Assembly: GCA_964482235.1 (NCBI GenBank)
Contig: CAYZWU010000016.1
Location: 34,002-98,001 of the forward strand
Reading direction: 5' to 3'
Length of the DNA: 64,000 nucleotides
DNA from: CAYZWU01 sp964482235
GTDB taxonomy: Bacteria > Planctomycetota > B15-G4 > CAYZWU01
Both the position numbers and the translations under genes were made by a program. Below the pieces are notes generated by a model. That model was not told the DNA's origin. It did no database searches and saw only the letters and a list, made by a program, of their open reading frames with translations. This document shows, in pieces, positions 60,601 to 64,000 of the stretch; the stretch's first letter is position 1, and every line of letters starts with the position of its first letter.

Positions 60601-61315
60601 AGGTATTCATCTGCTCCATCGCCTCGGCGGCCTGGATCATCACCTCGTATCCTGCGTCGCTGAAGGTCGTGTAGTTGTCCTTGACGACCTTGGCCCGATC
60701 CTTCCACGTATCATGCTCCGAGTCGAACTCGCGGATCCACTCCTCCGAGACGTCGGCGAAGAGATCCTTCGGCTTGGCCGTGTCCGCCAGGCTGGGATCG
60801 GGAATCGACGAGATCCGCTGGATCGCCTCCTCGCTCTCCTTGAACTCGGGATCGAGGGCGCGGATCTCCTTGTGCACGCGGATCGCCGAGTGCGGCCTGC
60901 CCGCCTTCTCGTAAGCGTCGGCGAGAACGAGAAGCCGCTTCACGAAGAGGGCTTTCAGGTCGAGCAGGTCCGGGGCGATCGGATCGGCAGCCTCGAGGCG
61001 CTCGCGCAGCGCCTTCAGCTCCTTGCGGGGGCGCTCCTGAGCGATGCTGAGTCGAAGTTGGCGGTGCATCGCGTAGACGAGCTCGTCACTGTCGCCGATG
61101 CCCTCGGACCAGAGTACGCGCAATCTCCAGGCTTCCAGCGAGTTGCGATCCCTTTCCAGCGCCCGGTCGATCCAGAGCCGCGCCCCGTCCCAGTCCTCGT
61201 CCTGCAGGGACGACTCGGCTTGATCCAGCGCAGCCTGACAGGTTGACGGTTCATCCTGCGCCAGGACGGGCAGAAAGGGGAATAGAAGCAGAAGAAGACA
61301 GAGTATCCGGCTCAT
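57629..61315 (-). CDS. Secreted multi-domain protein: TPR, DUF1570-like metallopeptidase, DUF1080-like and thioredoxin-like domains
   Basis: The 1228-residue protein has a signal peptide (MSRILCLLLLLFPFLPVLA) and TPR-like helices (about 20-180). A gluzincin-type domain has TLFHEAAHQFIA (H308, E309, H312) and WLNEGLACFFEG (E327), the DUF1570 pattern. A helical middle precedes a concanavalin/DUF1080-like sheet domain (about 662-850; GDFSLEAEVLSRTGQNTFCG, GGWHKLRLDVTGRFVDVWFD). A thioredoxin-like fold (about 902-1010; PTLLVFWNKKQNELIPIDGW) lacks the CxxC pair, so it is not a redox enzyme. It may degrade or bind polymers outside the cell. The ATG at 61315 gives a proper signal peptide; the frame runs 57 bases further upstream. 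Confidence 0.8.
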   Translation of the reverse strand: MSRILCLLLLLFPFLPVLAQDEPSTCQAALDQAESSLQDEDWDGARLWIDRALERDRNSLEAWRLRVLWSEGIGDSDELVYAMHRQLRLSIAQERPRKELKALRERLEAADPIAPDLLDLKALFVKRLLVLADAYEKAGRPHSAIRVHKEIRALDPEFKESEEAIQRISSIPDPSLADTAKPKDLFADVSEEWIREFDSEHDTWKDRAKVVKDNYTTFSDAGYEVMIQAAEAMEQMNTFYRIFFRYGSEEDGRSVPKINLHIFKNRDEYLSLGIGPPVEWSGGHFTGSAVETYIGNGGFEGMITTLFHEAAHQFIALATNAVGWLNEGLACFFEGCRILPNGTVLMNMPANHRLFPLAQRMEKGWMSDHMDGMNAEKLSDSSPEKSPTFRILLENKYSWGPAWYAPTWGLAYFLYNYQDPLDGRFVYRASFREFIDKSGGRVGEGAIRNFEEVVLGNPSKPTKGFSSKKNGLALPRTVAELDAVWKEWILKLRDEESGKVMVRHPYLEWARNAIKRGDLDDAQEFFEKGVVEYSESVELLLEFADFLADSRKNTDRASKLVHQAIRILEFEDKVDEKAIRSAEKLLAKWDPKWRTLNRIHEELWATARGLAQRYLVEGLPMMTMDVSWRLGTALGDPEIFKIFEKGVREAQKSIWIWELAFNEKNLDGWVTSGSKTFTPEGPVLFSQFDTYDQNRFDYQFLTLDRVTYGDFSLEAEVLSRTGQNTFCGLVFGRKSDQMFHALIYFPRPLDSSTGGVTRARKGFVDLTSFYGSNNYQIWRHNSVDSRGGGWHKLRLDVTGRFVDVWFDNELIVTQEFPNLDVLRGSFGLITGVGSARYRNIRFLARQPRDPGARIERDIRMEKLENLAQKTGGSLGGSWLGQVPPWFDSVIWVQEQRTGWDDRGPAPTLLVFWNKKQNELIPIDGWLNFMAEQYAPAGLNIISVAAPEDRAAIDEYLISHPFPGSVCVDVYRGKGYGAMFEKYAIQRFNMPRLLLLDIDHKVVWEGDPGFLLNKGWRKGLESYVEPPLNDLVKRKKLKALHEWRSGWAETGRPALADGDLETALPLLQSARDFNGLEAPEIVEARAVLDMVDTSLACMEAVAVTLSRYEAEPAVTVLLSWSRLMGRKVDSRTDTALRPFLRSERAQAWTRAFDLMQKTRKKLKPGKERPAIETLIANLEKIEEQQSDLFRFRDSLLSALSTGGVDAALKEMERIEKIPARWLAREYFKW

Positions 61316-61400
61316 TTCTGAAGCGAGCTCCAGTGTTCTGTGACCAGGAGGGCCTGGGTGCGTGCCCGCCAAGGAGGGATTTTGATGTTTTCCTTTCTAT

Positions 61401-61429
61401 ATTATATCCAGGGCACGGTAACGCAAAAT
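61401..61429 (-). promoter_or_regulatory. Promoter candidate for the 57629-61315 gene
   Basis: On the minus strand a perfect TATAAT lies about 86 bases upstream of the start codon, with ATTTTG 17 bases before it. The -10 is good and the -35 is poor. Confidence 0.28.
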
Positions 61430-61576
61430 GTGCCCGAAGCAACCGGGTGACCAGTCAAAAAAGTCCACCCGGCCTTGTATTAGCATCGGGAGCCGCAGGA
61501 AGAGGAGTTGATTTCGGCGTAAAAAATTTCCATCATCGTGTGACTCGACCGACAATCCGGAAAGAAGGAGCCCTCC

Positions 61577-63316
61577 ATGCCGTTCATCCAAGACAAGAAC
61601 CCTCTTGTTCCCACCCTGGGAATCTTCGTGCCCTGCGATCCCCGCATCGATCCGCTCGCCCGCGAGCGCGCCTTCAACATAGGCAGGATGGCAGCGCGCC
61701 TCGTGGCGGACGGTGTCCGTCTTCCCGATGGATCGCCGCCGAACGTCTTCTTCTGCTCGAAGCTTGTGGACGACGAGGCCAGCGCCGATCTAGGTGCCGC
61801 CGAGATGAAGGATGCCTGCGTGGGCGCACTGCTGGCCGTTCCGGACACCTGGTTCTTTCCCGGCCGCAGCGCCATGGCCCTGACGGCCCACTTCCCTCCC
61901 TCCATGCCGCTGGCCTGCATCGGCGGGAACAACGCTCCCAAGCCCGGGGTCGTGGGGATCGACGCCCTGGTGGGCGCCTATGCGCAGACAGGGAGGCTCT
62001 GCTCCGTGGTGATCGGCAACATGCCCGAGACGGGCCAGGATCCCGATTTCGACGAGGGAACGGTGAAGGAGATCGAGGATCTCTGCTACGCCATGACGGC
62101 GGCCGCCGCCCTCCGCGGCAGGCGGTACCTCTCAATGGACACGGACTCGATGCAGATGGAAACGGCGCTGAACCATGTCCACGCCGCGCGGCGGTTCTTC
62201 GGCCTCGAATCGACCAGGGAGTCGATGAAGCTCTTTGCCGACATGCTCCGCAAGAAGGGCGGATACGACGGGGAAGAGCTCGCGGCGCTCCGCGACTGGG
62301 TAGTGGACAAAAAGTTCAAGGATCGCATCTATCCGAACTACGAGGAGGTGACGGGAAAGAAGCTTCCCCTCTACACGGGCGAGAAAGCGGCTCCCCCGCC
62401 CCTGTCGGATGAGGATCGCGCCAAGCTCGACGAGGGCCTCGCCCTCTACCTGATCCTTCGCGACCACATGAAATCGATCAATGCCGTGGGCGGCGGGTGG
62501 ACGAGCCAGCTGGCCTGGGGATCGTGCCATGACGGCATTCCGATGAGCACGGCCGACATCGCCGAGTCGCTATTCAACTCCACGGAGGATCACAACGGCC
62601 CCAAGCAGGCCGTCCCCTTTGCCACGGAGAACGACATCCAGGGCCTCCTGACCATGATCGCCTACTCGTTCCTGTCAGGCGGCCGGCCCACGCTGTTCAT
62701 GGACTACCGCAAGGTCTACGAACCGTGGGAGATCGAGAAGAACGCCGCGGAGCTGGATCTCGATCTGGCTCCCTTCCGGGAGAAGAGCTGGATGAAGCGC
62801 GGATTCATTGACGGCAACAATTCCGGAAGCGCCTCCCTCGATTACGGAACGGAGCACTTCCTCTTCCGCGCCGACAAGGATTACTTCCCGGGGCTCGGCT
62901 TCTCGGTCGGTTTTCTTTCGCCGAAGGGGATCACGGGGATGGCAGGCCGCCTCGCCTACTCGGACCTGTCCGGCATGTTCACCATGATCCAGGACGAGGC
63001 GGAAAGCGTCGAGCTGCCGGCGCCCCTGGCCGAGAGGGTGGCGCACGCCTCCAACTACACCTGGCCGCACACGTTCCTGACCTTCGATCATATCCCGGCC
63101 AGTCTCTCCAAGATGGGCGTCCCGGCCAACCACATCCACATGGTGACAGGGATGCCGCGCCGGCGGTGGCAGCACTTCTCGGATATCTGCAACATTCTTC
63201 CCTGGCGATGGGAGAACACGCCGGAGTACACCGAGGGCCTCGACAGGCCGCTGCCGATGCTCTGGCGGCTCAACGGAGGGGAGACCATCTGCAAGATGAT
63301 GATGGCCGGGAAGTGA
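61577..63316 (+). CDS. L-fucose/D-arabinose isomerase-family protein
   Basis: The 579-residue protein has the layout of FucI-type ketol-isomerases, which interconvert an aldose and ketose using Mn2+. The metal-site candidates are E351 (PFATENDIQG), D376 (LFMDYRKVYEP) and H519 (VPANHIHMV), with spacing close to E337/D361/H528 of E. coli FucI; RYLSMDTDSMQ resembles the family's YLS.G..SM segment. The substrate may differ from fucose. AAGGAG lies six bases before the ATG. It is divergent from the large secreted protein gene and convergent with the MTH938-like gene; no fucose kinase or aldolase is near. Confidence 0.8.
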   Translation: MPFIQDKNPLVPTLGIFVPCDPRIDPLARERAFNIGRMAARLVADGVRLPDGSPPNVFFCSKLVDDEASADLGAAEMKDACVGALLAVPDTWFFPGRSAMALTAHFPPSMPLACIGGNNAPKPGVVGIDALVGAYAQTGRLCSVVIGNMPETGQDPDFDEGTVKEIEDLCYAMTAAAALRGRRYLSMDTDSMQMETALNHVHAARRFFGLESTRESMKLFADMLRKKGGYDGEELAALRDWVVDKKFKDRIYPNYEEVTGKKLPLYTGEKAAPPPLSDEDRAKLDEGLALYLILRDHMKSINAVGGGWTSQLAWGSCHDGIPMSTADIAESLFNSTEDHNGPKQAVPFATENDIQGLLTMIAYSFLSGGRPTLFMDYRKVYEPWEIEKNAAELDLDLAPFREKSWMKRGFIDGNNSGSASLDYGTEHFLFRADKDYFPGLGFSVGFLSPKGITGMAGRLAYSDLSGMFTMIQDEAESVELPAPLAERVAHASNYTWPHTFLTFDHIPASLSKMGVPANHIHMVTGMPRRRWQHFSDICNILPWRWENTPEYTEGLDRPLPMLWRLNGGETICKMMMAGK

Positions 63317-63339
63317 CAGCGCCGTCCCGCGCGTTCAAC

Positions 63340-63717
63340 TCAGCAGGTGAGGTGGAATCCGGCCGCCGCATCGAGATCGCGGCCTTCCTCGTCGAGCCAG
63401 CTGTTCCAGATCGAAACGGCCTGGGGTGTCGCGGCCACCGAGACAGCCGTCCCGCTCTTCTCGAGACGGCTTATGAGATCGTCGGGAACGCTCATCGCTC
63501 CATGGTATCCCGTTCCTATCAGGAGGCGTGCGGGAGGATTGATCAGAATTTCTTTGATATCTTCCATGCAGAGATTGTGGCCTGTCCGGCGCCACCAGTT
63601 CTCCATGACGCGGTCCGGCCAGAGGATCAGATCCGATGTGAAGGAGCCTGTCTTCAGGCTTATCGATCCGAATCGGTACTCCTTGACATGCGTCAGAGGG
63701 GCGGCATCAGCAACCAT
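63340..63717 (-). CDS. MTH938-like domain protein (DUF498/AAMDC type)
   Basis: The 125-residue protein shows the pattern of the MTH938/NDUFAF3-like fold: ISLKTGSFTSDLILWPDRV, PARLLIGTGYHGAMSVPDD, VSVAATPQAVSIWNSWLDEE and the final AGFHLTC. Members are single-domain proteins of unclear biochemistry; the eukaryotic relative NDUFAF3 helps assemble respiratory complex I. The ATG at 63717 has AAGGAAGGG six bases upstream; a TTG 18 bases further upstream is less likely. It is convergent with the isomerase gene, with 23 bases between stop codons. Confidence 0.85.
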   Translation of the reverse strand: MVADAAPLTHVKEYRFGSISLKTGSFTSDLILWPDRVMENWWRRTGHNLCMEDIKEILINPPARLLIGTGYHGAMSVPDDLISRLEKSGTAVSVAATPQAVSIWNSWLDEEGRDLDAAAGFHLTC

Positions 63718-64000
63718 GACATGCCCTTCCTTCAAGAGAGAACGAATTGCGGGAACAGGCCGGCAACCAAATCTAATTTATTGACATAAATACAATTACC
63801 AGAATCATCACAGTTATCCCCCATAAAACCCGGGCGCGCTGATTCGCCCTGACTCCATCGCCGCGGCATGACAGGGCGCGGTTTTGTCTTCCATTCTTCA
63901 CACCGCATCAACGGACTGGCCCGATCCGCCGCTTCATCAGGGCTCGAAAACGGCGAATTTCAAGATAGTTGTCGCCTTTTTCGGGTTTCATTTCTTCGTC

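Overview
The window looks like chromosomal DNA of an uncultivated, GC-rich, Gram-negative bacterium, probably from a metagenome bin, since there is a 10-N scaffold gap at 54487-54496. lpxK and several lipoprotein signal peptides indicate an outer membrane. The prepilins with a GFTLVELLIVVIILGILAAV start and a PYL..P.NP / GW.Y...TG C-terminus, the HEAT-repeat and prenyltransferase-type repeat proteins, the large secreted propellers and a DUF1570-like metallopeptidase fused to a DUF1080-like domain are a gene set I associate with Planctomycetota or near relatives. That placement is an inference. No rRNA, tRNA, CRISPR array or prophage was seen.

Layout. 0.1-5.0 kb (minus strand): three prepilin-like genes behind a GAF histidine kinase, then a cytoplasmic HEAT-repeat protein. 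5.6-13.9 kb (plus): a secreted HEAT protein with a clear terminator, a secreted alpha-alpha-toroid protein, a CHASE2 class III adenylate cyclase, an SH3-like protein and an M48 lipoprotein protease. 13.9-16.4 kb: a cyclic-nucleotide-gated MscS-type channel (minus) divergent from a class II cyclic-nucleotide phosphodiesterase (plus). With the cyclase this gives synthesis, sensing and breakdown of cAMP within 7 kb. 16.8-20.2 kb: four tandem LPP20-like lipoproteins. 20.1-22.3 kb (minus): parA-lpxK.

22.5-31.4 kb (plus): a TPR protein, then a five-gene molybdenum hydroxylase operon of order large-medium-medium-small-large, and a small membrane-anchored protein. 31.6-45.1 kb: two giant VPS10/sortilin-like propellers around a PepSY-type membrane protein, a tricorn-like protease and a beta-helix protein. 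45.1-52.6 kb: a 28-bp perfect palindrome, a promoter-like site and a tightly packed six-gene operon (PLP enzyme, SsnA, PreA-like Fe-S flavoprotein, YgeY, YgeW, threonine-synthase-like enzyme). This matches in part the ygeW-ygeX-ygeY-hyuA-ygfK-ssnA-xdhD locus of enterobacteria that is linked to anaerobic purine/uric acid breakdown. Together with the molybdenum hydroxylases it suggests a rearranged purine or N-heterocycle degradation system that lacks hyuA, ygfK and a recognisable ygeX.

52.7-64 kb: a secreted propeller, the scaffold gap in a hairpin-rich C-tract, a hydroxyacyl-CoA dehydrogenase/enoyl-CoA hydratase fusion, a small IS110-type element with only the DEDD half of the transposase between inverted repeats, a 1228-residue secreted multi-domain metallopeptidase-like protein, a FucI-family isomerase and an MTH938-like protein. 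Most long open frames antisense to these genes are by-products of high GC and were left out.
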